Below are positions 31,097 through 40,414 of a stretch of 64,000 nucleotides of DNA, in pieces. A program made the translations under genes and the position numbers. Positions within the stretch are counted from its first letter, which is position 1. Every line of letters begins with the position of its first letter. The stretch comes from DUPU01 sp050952465 (lineage in GTDB: Bacteria > Bacillota > Dehalobacteriia > Dehalobacteriales > Dehalobacteriaceae): positions 1 to 64,000 of the forward strand of contig JBMNKZ010000009.1 of assembly GCA_050952465.1 (NCBI GenBank). The letters are read 5' to 3'. Below the pieces are notes generated by a model. The model saw nothing but the letters and a program-made list of their open reading frames with translations. It did no database searches and was not told the DNA's origin.

Positions 31097-31168
31097 CTGT
31101 TCTTTAGGTTCCTTTTTCTAGTTTACGGTTTTTTTCACGATCTATTCTCCTCATGCTTTAACGATATC

Positions 31169-31888
31169 TTACCGATTGACAATTTCCACATTGCCTAACT
31201 TTGCAGCAATTTCCTCTTTATACTCTTTGGATACAGGTTTTAGCCAGTTGACTGCTCCCGGACGATCCAGGGTATTCAGCTGAACCTTTTTAATGCCCAA
31301 TTTATTGATGGTATCCTTAAATAAGGCCAGTTCCTTCTCATCATCATTAATACCTGGGATGATAAAAATTTCCAGCCAGATTTCCCCGGTAAAATTATTT
31401 TTTAGATTTTGAATGCCGGAGATGATGGTTTCAGGGGTAATGTTTTCGGCCGGACGATTAATTTTTTGAAAGGCTTCCATGGATACGGCATCCAGAGAAG
31501 GGACAATCAAGTCGGCCTTGGCTACGTCTTGGATCACAACAGGGTCATTTAAGAGAGTAGCATTGGTCAACACGGCAACCTTAAATTGAGGATATTTTTC
31601 TTTGATAAAGTTGATGATTTTACCGAGCCCAGTATGGAGAGTGGGCTCACCGGAACCGGCAAAAGTAACATAATCCAAGTCTGACTTTTCTTTTAAAATA
31701 CTATCCAGCGAATTAATAATGTCATTGGTGGGAAAGTATTCTTTTCTTTCCAAGGTCAAAGAGTTCGTTGCCCCGCATTCGCAATAAACACAATCCAGAC
31801 TGCAAGTTTTTAAAGGGATCACATCCACTCCCAGGGAGCGTCCGAGCCTTCGGGAATGCACAGGGCCATACCAATATTTTTGTGTCAT
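31169..31888 (-). CDS. Radical SAM protein
   Basis: About 239 residues. Start at ATG 31888 with GAGGTGG upstream; an in-frame ATG at 31903 is less well placed. The [4Fe-4S]-SAM motif CSLDCVYC is followed by TFAGSGEPTLH and VLTNATLL, the SAM-binding pattern of activase-like or MoaA-like radical enzymes. The N-terminal YGPVHSRRLGRSLGVDVIP segment is typical of a widespread uncharacterised group close to the wyosine-type radical SAM proteins. It has no further cluster motif. Substrate unknown. Confidence 0.85.
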   Translation of the reverse strand: MTQKYWYGPVHSRRLGRSLGVDVIPLKTCSLDCVYCECGATNSLTLERKEYFPTNDIINSLDSILKEKSDLDYVTFAGSGEPTLHTGLGKIINFIKEKYPQFKVAVLTNATLLNDPVVIQDVAKADLIVPSLDAVSMEAFQKINRPAENITPETIISGIQNLKNNFTGEIWLEIFIIPGINDDEKELALFKDTINKLGIKKVQLNTLDRPGAVNWLKPVSKEYKEEIAAKLGNVEIVNR

Positions 31889-31939
31889 ATTTAACCACCT
31901 CATCTCTATTCTATCACGAATCCATTTAAGTGCAATATA

Positions 31940-32497
31940 TCATGAAATCTTCTTGCTTTTCAGGATGAAGGATAAACCGATCAAGGAAAACAGTGTAAGT
32001 AACAGCCTGAGCCAGTTTTGGCTGATATTAATTAAATCGTAACTGACAAAGGTTTCTATTAGAAGGGAAGGGATTTTACCTAAAGCAGTGGCTAAAAAGA
32101 ATACGGTTAGATTTACCTTGCTCATAGCACCGGCAAATGTGACAATGCCTGAGGGTAGAAAAGGGAGCAACCGGGTTTGGAATAACAAAAGACCAACCTT
32201 ACGGCCCTCATATGCCGTGATTTTTTGTACTCGGGGATAATTTGCGGTTAAGTTACGGAAAGGCTTTTTTAATCCGGCTCGATAAAGATAGAAAGAAACC
32301 ACTGCTCCTAAAATTTCACCTAACCAGGAAATTATAAATCCATATCCGGGACCAAAAAGGAGCACATTGGCTGCTGTAACCATAATGGAGGGAAGTATCC
32401 CTGCTATGGCAATTATTATGCTAATCCCCAGGCTTGCCGGAAGGGCAAAGTTACCTAAAGTTTGTAAAAAGGCTGCTAAACTTTCCGCTTCAAACAT
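31940..32497 (-). CDS. TVP38/TMEM64-family (VTT domain) membrane protein
   Basis: 185 residues with about five hydrophobic segments. The GPGYGFIISWLGEILGAVVSF and RLLPFLPSGIVTFAGAMSKV regions carry the polar re-entrant motifs of the VTT (SNARE-associated Golgi) family, with FLATALGKIPSLLIE near the end. Relatives are proposed lipid scramblases or undecaprenyl-phosphate translocases. It is read toward the radical SAM gene and could share its transcript, but the functional link is weak. Confidence 0.83.
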   Translation of the reverse strand: MFEAESLAAFLQTLGNFALPASLGISIIIAIAGILPSIMVTAANVLLFGPGYGFIISWLGEILGAVVSFYLYRAGLKKPFRNLTANYPRVQKITAYEGRKVGLLLFQTRLLPFLPSGIVTFAGAMSKVNLTVFFLATALGKIPSLLIETFVSYDLINISQNWLRLLLTLFSLIGLSFILKSKKIS

Positions 32498-32670
32498 TAT
32501 TATGATTTAACCTTTCTTTTATTATGCAGGTAATGATCATAATAACAATGATATAGGTCAGGATTCTTGATGTCAATCAATTAAATCACAAGGGTAAAAA
32601 CAGAGGACTTTAACACCTGGAGCCATCGTGGCATATATTGAAACATGTGAAGCTCCAAGGAGGTTAAGGA

Positions 32671-34038
32671 ATGAGCAGTCTAAAGAAAAGCATTTTTCGG
32701 CAGTATGATATTAGAGGAATATTTGGGGTAGAACTCACGGAAAAAGACGGGGAATTAATCGGGAAAGCCTTTGGCACTATGGTACTGGAACTAGGAGAAA
32801 ATTGGGTAATTGTAGGAAGGGATAACCGAAAATCCTCGCCGATCCTTCACAGGCATGTGGTTACAGGGCTTCTTTCCACAGGGGTTAATGTTCTGGATAT
32901 TGGAGTTGTAGTTTCCCCCATCTTTTATTATGCGACACATCTTTATAAGGTCCCATCGGGGCTGATGATCACAGCCAGCCATAATCCGGCCCCATATAAC
33001 GGTTTGAAAATACAATTGGGGGGACATACCATTTATGGGAATGCCCTGCAAGTACTAAGGGAGAGGGCTAATGACGGAATTTTCACCCAGGGTACCGGAA
33101 TAGTGGATTATCGTTCACCGGTTCGTGACTATACTGAAATGATCAAAAGCAAGGTAAATTTAGGACAAAAGAAAATAAAGGTAGTAGTGGATTGCGGTAA
33201 TGGTACGGCGGGTGCTTTTGCTCCCATGATTTTAAAAGAATTGGGATGCGAAGTAATTCCTCTTTATTGTGACTCAAATCCAGACTTTCCCCATCATTTT
33301 CCGGATCCTGTACGTCCGGAAAACCTAGTGGATTTAATTAAGGCGGTAAGAACCACTCAAGCGGATTTAGGATTAGGGTTTGACGGTGATGGGGATCGGC
33401 TGGGTGTGGTGGATGAGCAGGGAAATATTATTTGGGGCGACATGCTGATGATTCTTTTTTGGAGAGAAATCTTGCCCAAATACCCGGGTACTCCGGGAAT
33501 TGTAGAAGTCAAGTGCTCTGATTTATTAGTAAAGGAAATTGCCAAATTAGGCGGAAAACCTGTATTTTACAAGACCGGCCATTCCTTAATTAAAGCCAAG
33601 ATGAGGGAATTAAAAGCTGTTTTTACGGGTGAAATGTCGGGGCATATGTTCTTTGCCGATGAATATTTTGGTTACGATGACGCTATTTACGCCGCTGCCC
33701 GGTTATTAAGAATTATCGCAGAAAGCGGCCGGTATTTAAGCAGGCTCTTATCAGATCTTCCCCAAACTTTTTCCACCCCGGAGTTAAGAATTCCTTGCTC
33801 GGAAAAGGAAAAAGGATTTTATGTGGCACAGGCCAAGAAATATTTTGTATCAAAAGGTCTAGAAATTATTGACGTGGACGGGGTACGGGCAATATTTCCC
33901 CGAGGATGGGGATTGGTTCGAGCCTCCAATACCGGGCCGGAACTGATTGTCCGCTGTGAAGGCGAAACTCCGGATGAGCTTGAAAAGATTAAAGCGGAAA
34001 TCGCCAAGTCAATTGTCCCTTTGTCTATGAAAGAATAG
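32671..34038 (+). CDS. manB: Phosphomannomutase/phosphoglucomutase
   Basis: 455 residues, typical of AlgC/ManB-type mutases that move phosphate between C6 and C1 of hexoses for glycan and exopolysaccharide precursors. The active-site serine lies in MITASHNPAPYNGLK (near 100), the metal loop is GFDGDGDRLGVVD (near 240), the sugar-binding loop is TGEMSGHMFFADEYFGYDD (near 325), and the phosphate-binding loop is RASNTGPELIVRCEG (near 425). AAGGAGG is close to the ATG. It is a single gene closed by a hairpin terminator. Confidence 0.93.
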   Translation: MSSLKKSIFRQYDIRGIFGVELTEKDGELIGKAFGTMVLELGENWVIVGRDNRKSSPILHRHVVTGLLSTGVNVLDIGVVVSPIFYYATHLYKVPSGLMITASHNPAPYNGLKIQLGGHTIYGNALQVLRERANDGIFTQGTGIVDYRSPVRDYTEMIKSKVNLGQKKIKVVVDCGNGTAGAFAPMILKELGCEVIPLYCDSNPDFPHHFPDPVRPENLVDLIKAVRTTQADLGLGFDGDGDRLGVVDEQGNIIWGDMLMILFWREILPKYPGTPGIVEVKCSDLLVKEIAKLGGKPVFYKTGHSLIKAKMRELKAVFTGEMSGHMFFADEYFGYDDAIYAAARLLRIIAESGRYLSRLLSDLPQTFSTPELRIPCSEKEKGFYVAQAKKYFVSKGLEIIDVDGVRAIFPRGWGLVRASNTGPELIVRCEGETPDELEKIKAEIAKSIVPLSMKE

Positions 34039-34125
34039 CTGGGCAGTTGGAAAGTTGAAAGTTCCTTAGAAGTTTATAAGTTAGGCGAGTATCATAAATA
34101 CTTTTATCATCTGAATAGAATAAAT

Positions 34126-34164
34126 AAAAAATGCCAGAAGGCTTCTGCTGATCTGGCATTTTAT
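34126..34164 (+). terminator. Terminator after the phosphohexomutase gene
   Basis: AAAATGCCAG and CTGGCATTTT pair around a 15-base loop, with a T-rich tail. The rest of 34039-34268 has only short AGTTGGAAAGTT-like repetition. Confidence 0.75.
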
Positions 34165-34268
34165 TTGTAATTGTGCAGGTTTTGAACCTTTCGATAATAC
34201 TCTAAAGCGTTATCAACTAGCAACACCTGACCAACTGTCCAACTAATCACTGAAGCAATAACCAACCA

Positions 34269-34886
34269 TCAAAATGATCCCAGCATTTGTCCCAATGGCC
34301 CTTTTTCATCAATAATGTCTTGGATATCATAAACTGAAATGGGGAAATAGGGAAACCCGTAAACGTAGGGGGTTATTTCATAAAGTTGAAAATACAGAAC
34401 TAGAGATTTATCCGCAATATAAAAATCTTGATCGGGCCTAATACCGGAAAATTCACCTAGAAGGGGAATATCCCGCTCCCTGATTTGTTCCTCAACCAGC
34501 ATTGACAGGCGGGCGACATAATCCGCATCAGGTTTAAACAAATCTTTTAACTGGTAAAGTTTGCCTGTCTCTGTGTTAAAAGTAAGGGATCTAATCAGGG
34601 TTAAACCATGGGCGCCACCAGAGAAAGCGTAATTGATGAGAGACAAGCTTAAAATGCCCCGTTGGTTATTTTTGATCTCATAGGATGCGGTGATGGTTGT
34701 AGTTTCATTTTCAAAATATCCTTGTTCTTTCATTAAAGCATAAACTGTTCTCAAAATGGTATGATTGATCTTTCTTTGCACTTCTTTATCGGAGACTCCG
34801 CCGATGACCGGATAAAAAGAGTCTAACCGGTGATTAAATAGATGGACTGACTTGACCTGAACCGGGAGTTTAGTAAGATTACTCAT
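34269..34886 (-). CDS. DUF3298/DUF4163 (RsiV-like) protein
   Basis: 205 residues. Pattern of DUF3298: YPVIGGVSDKEVQRKIN near the start, SLSLINYAFSGGAHGLT in the middle, and TGKLYQLKDLFKPDADYV after it. Related folds occur in the lysozyme-sensing anti-sigma factor RsiV, but here there is no membrane anchor or sigma-binding part, nor a signal peptide. AAGGAG stands before the ATG. The function in this stand-alone cytoplasmic form is unknown; clostridial members are often linked to spores or envelope stress. Confidence 0.75.
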   Translation of the reverse strand: MSNLTKLPVQVKSVHLFNHRLDSFYPVIGGVSDKEVQRKINHTILRTVYALMKEQGYFENETTTITASYEIKNNQRGILSLSLINYAFSGGAHGLTLIRSLTFNTETGKLYQLKDLFKPDADYVARLSMLVEEQIRERDIPLLGEFSGIRPDQDFYIADKSLVLYFQLYEITPYVYGFPYFPISVYDIQDIIDEKGPLGQMLGSF

Positions 34887-34932
34887 GTTTCATCTCCTTT
34901 TTATCTTTAAATTTACGAAAAAGGCAAATATT

Positions 34933-35505
34933 CTAAAAAACAAATCTCAGTTCCATCCAGTCGATGGCAATCCAATCGTTTTCACCGGCATTAGAGGTAT
35001 TGCGAATAGTGACCCGGTTGTTAATTCCTCCGGCTCGGGGCGGAATATTCACGGTTAATTCATTCCAGTTGTTAAATCTTTGTCCGGACGGGCGACCGTG
35101 CACAAAGGGTAGTTGATTGAAATTCTGACGGTTGTTGTTAAAGTTGACTGTCATGCTGTAACGGTTTTCCGGTACATTGTAATGGTCATCTAAAGCTCCT
35201 CGAATTACCAGTTCCACCCTTCGCGCATTGTTCAAAACCAGGGCCATTAAGGGAGGAAGGTTAAAGTTCCACGTCCCTTGGGTTCCTGTGTACAAAATGT
35301 CAGCATTTCCGCTGGGATTCCCATAATTGGGGTAACCGGTCAATTCTTTTCTTAAGACCAGAATCCGAGAGGGAGGATTATTACTTAAAATTGGCTGTGG
35401 GCCTTGACGGGTTAGCTGCTCATTTTCCATTTCCTCTTCTAAAGTTCTCATTTCCGTCTCGGCGGATTGAAGATAAGGACAACTAAACCAATAACAGGGC
35501 ATCAT
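34933..35505 (-). CDS. Hypothetical beta-rich protein, possibly spore-associated
   Basis: 190 residues, no recognised family. The N-terminus has MMPCYWFSCPY with two Cys, then a short Glu-rich helix, then alternating strands rich in Asn, Pro, Arg and aromatic residues resembling a carbohydrate-binding beta sandwich (near WNFNLPPLMALVLNN and NWNELTVNIPPR). There is no signal peptide. It stands between the DUF3298 gene and a Cu/Zn SOD gene, all read leftward, a mix seen in spore-surface gene sets. GAGGTGAT precedes the start. The role is speculative. Confidence 0.55.
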   Translation of the reverse strand: MMPCYWFSCPYLQSAETEMRTLEEEMENEQLTRQGPQPILSNNPPSRILVLRKELTGYPNYGNPSGNADILYTGTQGTWNFNLPPLMALVLNNARRVELVIRGALDDHYNVPENRYSMTVNFNNNRQNFNQLPFVHGRPSGQRFNNWNELTVNIPPRAGGINNRVTIRNTSNAGENDWIAIDWMELRFVF

Positions 35506-35601
35506 TGATGATCACCTCAAATCATTTTTTGTATAATATGCGCTGCCTGCTTGGCAAAGTGAAAGGATTAGAATAAACAGTTCTTGGTATCAGGTGGAAT
35601 T

Positions 35602-35647
35602 AAAAAACCTGAGGATAAGTAAATTTTCTCATCCTTCAGGTTTTTTA
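35602..35647 (-). terminator. Terminator after the SOD gene
   Basis: AAAACCTGAGGAT and ATCCTTCAGGTTTT arms with A and T runs on both sides form a hairpin in the spacer just downstream of the leftward SOD gene. Confidence 0.75.
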
Positions 35648-35707
35648 GGTTTAGTGATATGGATTTTCTGAATGTAAGTAAAGTTGAGAGTTTTCCAGTG
35701 GAAATAC

Positions 35708-36205
35708 TTAGTAGACAGGATAGGAATAAAGACATCTGATAATACCACAGGCCAGACGCTTTCCTGCATTTCCTGCGGGCTGTGATCGATAATCATCTGG
35801 ATTTTCATGGATGATGATGGCTTTTCCTAGCGTATCTTGAACACTAAATTTATCGGTAAAAAAAATCATCCAGGCATTGCCGTTATTGGAGAATAGTACG
35901 GGAAAATCGCCGGCATGATTCCCATGGGGTTGATGATATGGATTCCAGTGGCCGCCTGCTCCTTGAAAGGGATCATTGGGGTCTCCGACGGAGCAATCAC
36001 CCGTTTCATGAATGTGAAACCCATGGGGTCCTATGGGCGGGGAGTCCCCTTGGGCCGGGCGGTAGGGTGGGAGTCCGGAGATATTGGCATATACCTCAGT
36101 CCCCCCGGGAACATCCCTTAAGTAGACTATGCCTCGGATTTCCGGTGCTAAAGGGCCTCCAATAATGTGGGCATAAGCAGCGGTGCATGGATAATGGTTA
36201 TACAT
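35708..36205 (-). CDS. Cu/Zn superoxide dismutase-like protein without signal peptide
   Basis: 165 residues from ATG 36205 (AGGAG nine bases upstream). Copper and zinc ligands are all visible: HIH in HGFHIHETGDC, GGHWNP, HGNHAGDFPVLFS with His, His and Asp, and His in IIIHENPDDY. The disulfide Cys pair (GDC and LACG) and the guiding Arg of AGKRLACGII are kept. The enzyme converts superoxide to peroxide and oxygen. Most bacterial forms are exported; this one lacks a leader, like YojM-type spore-linked forms only in part. Unusual for an anaerobe. Confidence 0.85.
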   Translation of the reverse strand: MYNHYPCTAAYAHIIGGPLAPEIRGIVYLRDVPGGTEVYANISGLPPYRPAQGDSPPIGPHGFHIHETGDCSVGDPNDPFQGAGGHWNPYHQPHGNHAGDFPVLFSNNGNAWMIFFTDKFSVQDTLGKAIIIHENPDDYRSQPAGNAGKRLACGIIRCLYSYPVY

Positions 36206-36338
36206 CCACTTCAACTCCTGAATTTATTTTACTATGAAATTATGAGTGGATGGATATAAATAGACTTGAAAAATTGATCAGAGCAGTGGAATATTTTTAC
36301 ATTTGGTGTAAAACCGATAATTCTATTAACGGCAGGAG

Positions 36339-36974
36339 TTATGCATCCCCTAACCATTTGTTGAATCTTTTAAATAAACGGCTTTTAATAAGTAAATAAG
36401 CTGCGGCAAATATAGCCACAAAGACAACTATCCCTACCCAGGAATATTTCTCAATCAATTTGAAGGCATATGTCCAGTTATTACCTAGGATATAGCCTAA
36501 GATGGTCATAAAGGCAACCCAGGGCAGAATACCAATCCAGGTAAAAAAGTAAAAGGAGAAAGTAGGCATTTTGGCCATACCGGCCAGGTAAGAAATATAG
36601 TTTCGGAAAAAAAGCAGCCGTCCAAAGGCTACTACCGGGATACCAAACTTTTTAAACCAGCGTTCAGTATTAATGAGGTTACGATTGGACAGGCCGATAT
36701 ATGGGCCGTAATTAAGCAACAAAGGTCGCCCGCCAATCTTTCCCACCAAATAGGGAAAGGTACCAGCTACTGTATATCCGACGGAAGCCCAAAAAATTGC
36801 TAAAGGCAATGAAATTTTTCCTTGAGAGGCCAGAAAACCATAAATAAGCAGGAAGGTTCCTCCGGGGAAGGGAATGGATAATCCCTCCACAAACAAAGCA
36901 CCTGCAGCACCCGCATACCCAAACTGTGTGATCCATGGGATGATTTTTGCTATTTCAAAATCCCAAATTTGCAC
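36339..36974 (-). CDS. DedA-family membrane protein
   Basis: 211 residues from GTG 36974. VEGLSIPFPGGTFLLIYGFLAS, split across the first helix, and GRPLLLNYGPYIGLSNRNL, FGRLLFFRNYISYLAGMAKM are DedA motifs, including the Arg residues needed in E. coli homologues and the GxxxR pattern. Five to six hydrophobic segments are seen with a basic tail. DedA proteins recycle undecaprenyl phosphate or move phospholipids and support membrane potential. It is monocistronic, divergent from the polyamine operon. Confidence 0.85.
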   Translation of the reverse strand: MQIWDFEIAKIIPWITQFGYAGAAGALFVEGLSIPFPGGTFLLIYGFLASQGKISLPLAIFWASVGYTVAGTFPYLVGKIGGRPLLLNYGPYIGLSNRNLINTERWFKKFGIPVVAFGRLLFFRNYISYLAGMAKMPTFSFYFFTWIGILPWVAFMTILGYILGNNWTYAFKLIEKYSWVGIVVFVAIFAAAYLLIKSRLFKRFNKWLGDA

Positions 36975-37103
36975 AGACTGATTTCACTCCTCAAAGGCAT
37001 TCTCATTAATATGTTAAATATTATAAGCATTTATTTAAAAAAATTCTACTGAAAAATAAGGAATAAGGGTTAAAAATAGGCCAAAAAAATTTTTCATAGA
37101 ATA

Positions 37104-37133
37104 TTGACATTTTACGAAGAATGTGCGTAAATA
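37104..37133 (+). promoter_or_regulatory. Promoter with embedded TTTACG-CGTAAA palindrome
   Basis: TTGACA at 37104-37109 is followed after 18 bp by TAAATA. The spacer holds TTTACG (37111-37116) and CGTAAA (37126-37131), a perfect inverted repeat with a 9-bp centre. It lies 75 bp before the XRE-cupin regulator gene and is a good candidate for its own operator controlling the polyamine operon. Confidence 0.5.
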
Positions 37134-37206
37134 GTATCTGATTGTATGTTTAGCGGATGTAAACAAAAAGTTTAGTAAAGCGAAAGCAGGTAATGAGGAG
37201 GATATT

Positions 37207-37743
37207 ATGTCAATTGGGGAAAAGATTAAGCGGTTAAGAATAAAGAATGGTATGACCCAAGAAGAGTTGGCAATGCGAAGCGAACTATCAAAAGGGTTTA
37301 TTTCCCAGTTGGAGAGGGATCTCACATCACCTTCAATTGCTACCTTGGTAGATATTTTGGAATGCCTGGGCACTAATCTAAAGGATTTCTTTAATGAAAA
37401 GACCCAAGAAAAAGTGGTTTTTAACTCGGAGGATTTTTATGTTGCTTCCGATAAAGAACTTCACTCGGAAAAAAAATGGGTGGTGCCTACATATCAAAAG
37501 AATTTATTGGAACCGATTTTAGTTAACTTTGATGCTAACGGGCAGACTGAAGAGGAAGATCCCCACGGTGGGGAGGAATTTGGTTATGTTTTATCCGGGT
37601 CAGTAAATATCCATCTGGGTGATAAAAAATATCGGGCGAAAAAAGGCGAGAGTTTTTATTTCCGGCCGGTAATGTCTCATTATATTTCTAATGCGGGGAA
37701 ACAAAAAGCCAGTGTACTTTGGGTTTCCACCCGCTACCGATAA
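37207..37743 (+). CDS. XRE-cupin transcriptional regulator of polyamine operon
   Basis: 178 residues. N-terminal helix-turn-helix (5-60) with GEKIKRLRIKNGMTQEELA and SKGFISQLERDLTSPSIATL. C-terminal cupin (about 105-175) with HGGEEFGYVLSGSVNIHLG and KKGESFYFRPVMSHY. PuuR-type regulators have this layout and sense polyamines. It is the first gene of the pot operon, 18 bp before potA. GAGGAG stands before the ATG. Repression lifted or imposed by polyamine binding is inferred from the family. Confidence 0.88.
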   Translation: MSIGEKIKRLRIKNGMTQEELAMRSELSKGFISQLERDLTSPSIATLVDILECLGTNLKDFFNEKTQEKVVFNSEDFYVASDKELHSEKKWVVPTYQKNLLEPILVNFDANGQTEEEDPHGGEEFGYVLSGSVNIHLGDKKYRAKKGESFYFRPVMSHYISNAGKQKASVLWVSTRYR

Positions 37744-37761
37744 TTATGGAGGTTCTATGAG

Positions 37762-38808
37762 TTGGCACAACATATTATTGAACTAGTCAATATTTCAAAA
37801 GATTATCAGGGTCATGAGGCGTTAAAGAATATAAATTTATATATTCGAAAGAATGAATTTTTAACCTTACTCGGCCCCAGCGGCTGCGGAAAGACAACGA
37901 CCCTAAGAATCATCGGGGGTTTTGAACAGCCTTCCTCTGGGGAGATTCTTTTTGATAATGTTAAGATCAATGATTTACCGCCATATAAGAGAAAGGTAAA
38001 TACCGTTTTTCAAAGGTACGCCCTTTTTCCCCATATGAATGTATTTGAAAATATTGCTTTTGGCTTAAAAATAAAAAAAATGCCTCAAGAGAAGATTAGG
38101 GAAAAAGTAAAAGGGATCCTTAATTTAGTTAATTTAACCGGCTACGAAGAACGAAGCGTAGAATCTTTAAGTGGTGGGCAACAGCAGCGGATAGCCATTG
38201 CTCGGGCCTTAGTAAATGAGCCGGAAGTGCTGCTTCTGGACGAACCACTGGGTGCCTTGGATTTAAAGCTTAGAAAAGGCATGCAGCTAGAATTGAAAAA
38301 TATGCAGCGAAGACTTGGGATTACCTTTGTCTATGTCACCCATGATCAGGAAGAGGCCTTAACCATGTCCGACACCATTGTGGTGATGCGAGACGGGGTG
38401 ATTCAGCAAATTGGTACACCTCAGGATATTTACAATGAACCAAAAAATGCTTTCGTCGCCGAGTTTATCGGGGAGAGTAATATTATTTCTGGGGTGATGC
38501 AAAAAGATTTTTTGGTGCAATTTGTAGGGCAGGATTTTCCCTGTGTAGATGGCGGGTTTAATCCTATGGAACCCGTAGATGTGGTGGTGCGTCCGGAAGA
38601 TATCAAAATTGTTCCCGAAGAGCAAGGAATGCTTAAGGGAGTTGTCCGTTCCGTTCTTTTTAAAGGGGTACATTATGAGATGATCGTGGAAGGAACGGGT
38701 GTAAAGTGGAAAGTGCACAGCACCATTATGGAACCGGTAGGTTCCACTGTCGGTTTGCAAATATTACCTAATGACATTCATATTATGAAAAAGGCGGGTG
38801 GGAAATGA
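37762..38808 (+). CDS. potA: Spermidine/putrescine ABC transporter ATP-binding protein
   Basis: 348 residues from TTG 37762 (GGAGG nine bases upstream; the nearby ATG is out of frame). Walker A GPSGCGKTT (38-46), signature LSGGQQQR, Walker B VLLLDEPLGALD and switch His in VTHDQEEA. The C-terminal 110 residues form a TOBE-type domain (VDVVVRPEDIKIVPEE). PotA powers uptake of spermidine or putrescine through PotBC. Its stop overlaps potB by 4 bp. Confidence 0.93.
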   Translation: MAQHIIELVNISKDYQGHEALKNINLYIRKNEFLTLLGPSGCGKTTTLRIIGGFEQPSSGEILFDNVKINDLPPYKRKVNTVFQRYALFPHMNVFENIAFGLKIKKMPQEKIREKVKGILNLVNLTGYEERSVESLSGGQQQRIAIARALVNEPEVLLLDEPLGALDLKLRKGMQLELKNMQRRLGITFVYVTHDQEEALTMSDTIVVMRDGVIQQIGTPQDIYNEPKNAFVAEFIGESNIISGVMQKDFLVQFVGQDFPCVDGGFNPMEPVDVVVRPEDIKIVPEEQGMLKGVVRSVLFKGVHYEMIVEGTGVKWKVHSTIMEPVGSTVGLQILPNDIHIMKKAGGK

Positions 38809-39629
38809 AAAGAAAGTGGGTTTCTTATCCCTATCTAATATGGATGCTGATTTTTGTGGTTGTGCCTCTTTTATTGGTAATTTATTTTAGCTTAACCACA
38901 GTAGAGGGTGGGATAACAAAGTTTAGTTTAGCCAATTACAAGAAATTTTTTGAACCGGTGTATGTAAAAGTTTTAATTCGTTCCATTAATTTAGCGTTAA
39001 TCAGCACTGTTTTTTGTTTAGTTTTAGGTTATCCCTTAGCGATGATTTTAGCGGGAAAAGAAATGAGCCGGAAAAACTTTCTCATTCTTTTATTTGTGCT
39101 TCCTATGTGGATGAATTTTTTACTCAGAACCTATGCTTGGATGACCTTATTAGAAAGAAAAGGACTTATTAATACTTTTCTATCCATGATCCACCTGCCT
39201 CCTATACAGATTCTTTATACCAATGAAGCGGTGGTTTTGGGGATGGTTTATAATTTTCTTCCCTTTATGGTACTGCCTATTTACTCCGTCTTAAGAAAGA
39301 TTGACCCTTTTGTGATCGAGGCGGCGGAGGATTTAGGGGCAAACAGCTTTACTGTTTTTCTTAAGGTGATCTTCCCCCTCAGTCTTCCGGGTGTTGTGTC
39401 CGGCATTACCATGGTATTTATGCCGGCTGTTTCCACCTTTGTAATTTCCAGGTTATTGGGGGGAGGACAATTTACCCTAATCGGCAACTTAATTGAGCAG
39501 CAATTTTTGACAGTGGGAGATTGGAACTTTGGTTCGGCCTTATCCATTGTGATGATGCTTCTAATCTTAATCAGTATGGCTGCCATGGCAAGATATGAAA
39601 AGGAAAATGAAGGGGGCGGTCTCTGGTGA
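38805..39629 (+). CDS. potB: Spermidine/putrescine ABC transporter permease
   Basis: 274 residues with six membrane helices. The EAA loop is EAAEDLGANSFTVFLKVIFPL (split after 20), which docks with PotA. Membrane topology and the LLRTYAWMTLLERKGLIN segment are typical of PotB/PotH. It overlaps potA and potC by 4 bp each, so it is tightly coupled. Start is ATG 38805. Confidence 0.92.
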   Translation: MKRKWVSYPYLIWMLIFVVVPLLLVIYFSLTTVEGGITKFSLANYKKFFEPVYVKVLIRSINLALISTVFCLVLGYPLAMILAGKEMSRKNFLILLFVLPMWMNFLLRTYAWMTLLERKGLINTFLSMIHLPPIQILYTNEAVVLGMVYNFLPFMVLPIYSVLRKIDPFVIEAAEDLGANSFTVFLKVIFPLSLPGVVSGITMVFMPAVSTFVISRLLGGGQFTLIGNLIEQQFLTVGDWNFGSALSIVMMLLILISMAAMARYEKENEGGGLW

Positions 39630-40414
39630 AGAAATTCTTCAAAAGGTTCTATGTTTTTTTAATATTTTTATTTCTCTACGCTCCTATTGTGGTGTTAATT
39701 ATTTTTTCCTTTAATAATTCCAAATCTCGGGGGCATTGGGATGGGTTGACCCTAAAATGGTATGTTGAGTTATTTAAAGATCCGCGGATCATGAAAACCC
39801 TGTATTATACGATGGCGATAGCGGTACTTTCCTCCTTAGCGGCTACGATTTTTGGCACGGCTGCCGCCATTGGAATAGATAGTATGACCAAGATCCGGAA
39901 AAGACTGGTGATGAATATTACATATCTCCCCGTCTTAAATCCGGATATTGTGACCGGGGTAGCTTTAATGTTGCTTTTTATCTTTGTGAATTTAAAATTG
40001 GGTTTCCTTACACTACTTTTGGCACATATTACTTTTAATATTCCCTATGTAATTCTTTCTGTGCTGCCAAAATTAAAACAATTGAACAAACATCTTTACG
40101 AAGCGGCTTTGGATTTGGGGGCACCCCCTTTTTATGCTTTTAGAAAGGTGATTTTACCGGAAATTATGCCTGGAGTAATTACCGGAGCCCTACTGGCGTT
40201 CACTTTATCCATCGATGATTTTGTGATTAGTTTTTTTACTACCGGCTCCGGAGTATCTAATTTATCTATTTTAATTTATTCCATGGCTAAGAGGGGGATC
40301 AATCCCAAGTTAAACGCTTTATCCACGATTATGTTTGTCACTGTACTCATCTTATTAATCATTGTCGATCGAAGAATGTCAAAAGATCAAATGAAAGGGG
40401 AAAGAAAAGTATGA
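39626..40414 (+). CDS. potC: Spermidine/putrescine ABC transporter permease
   Basis: 262 residues from GTG 39626. Six helices; FNNSKSRGHWDGLTLKWYVE at the N-terminus and the EAA loop EAALDLGAPPFYAFRKVILP are PotC hallmarks. It pairs with PotB to form the channel. It overlaps potB and potD by 4 bp each. Confidence 0.92.
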   Translation: MKKFFKRFYVFLIFLFLYAPIVVLIIFSFNNSKSRGHWDGLTLKWYVELFKDPRIMKTLYYTMAIAVLSSLAATIFGTAAAIGIDSMTKIRKRLVMNITYLPVLNPDIVTGVALMLLFIFVNLKLGFLTLLLAHITFNIPYVILSVLPKLKQLNKHLYEAALDLGAPPFYAFRKVILPEIMPGVITGALLAFTLSIDDFVISFFTTGSGVSNLSILIYSMAKRGINPKLNALSTIMFVTVLILLIIVDRRMSKDQMKGERKV

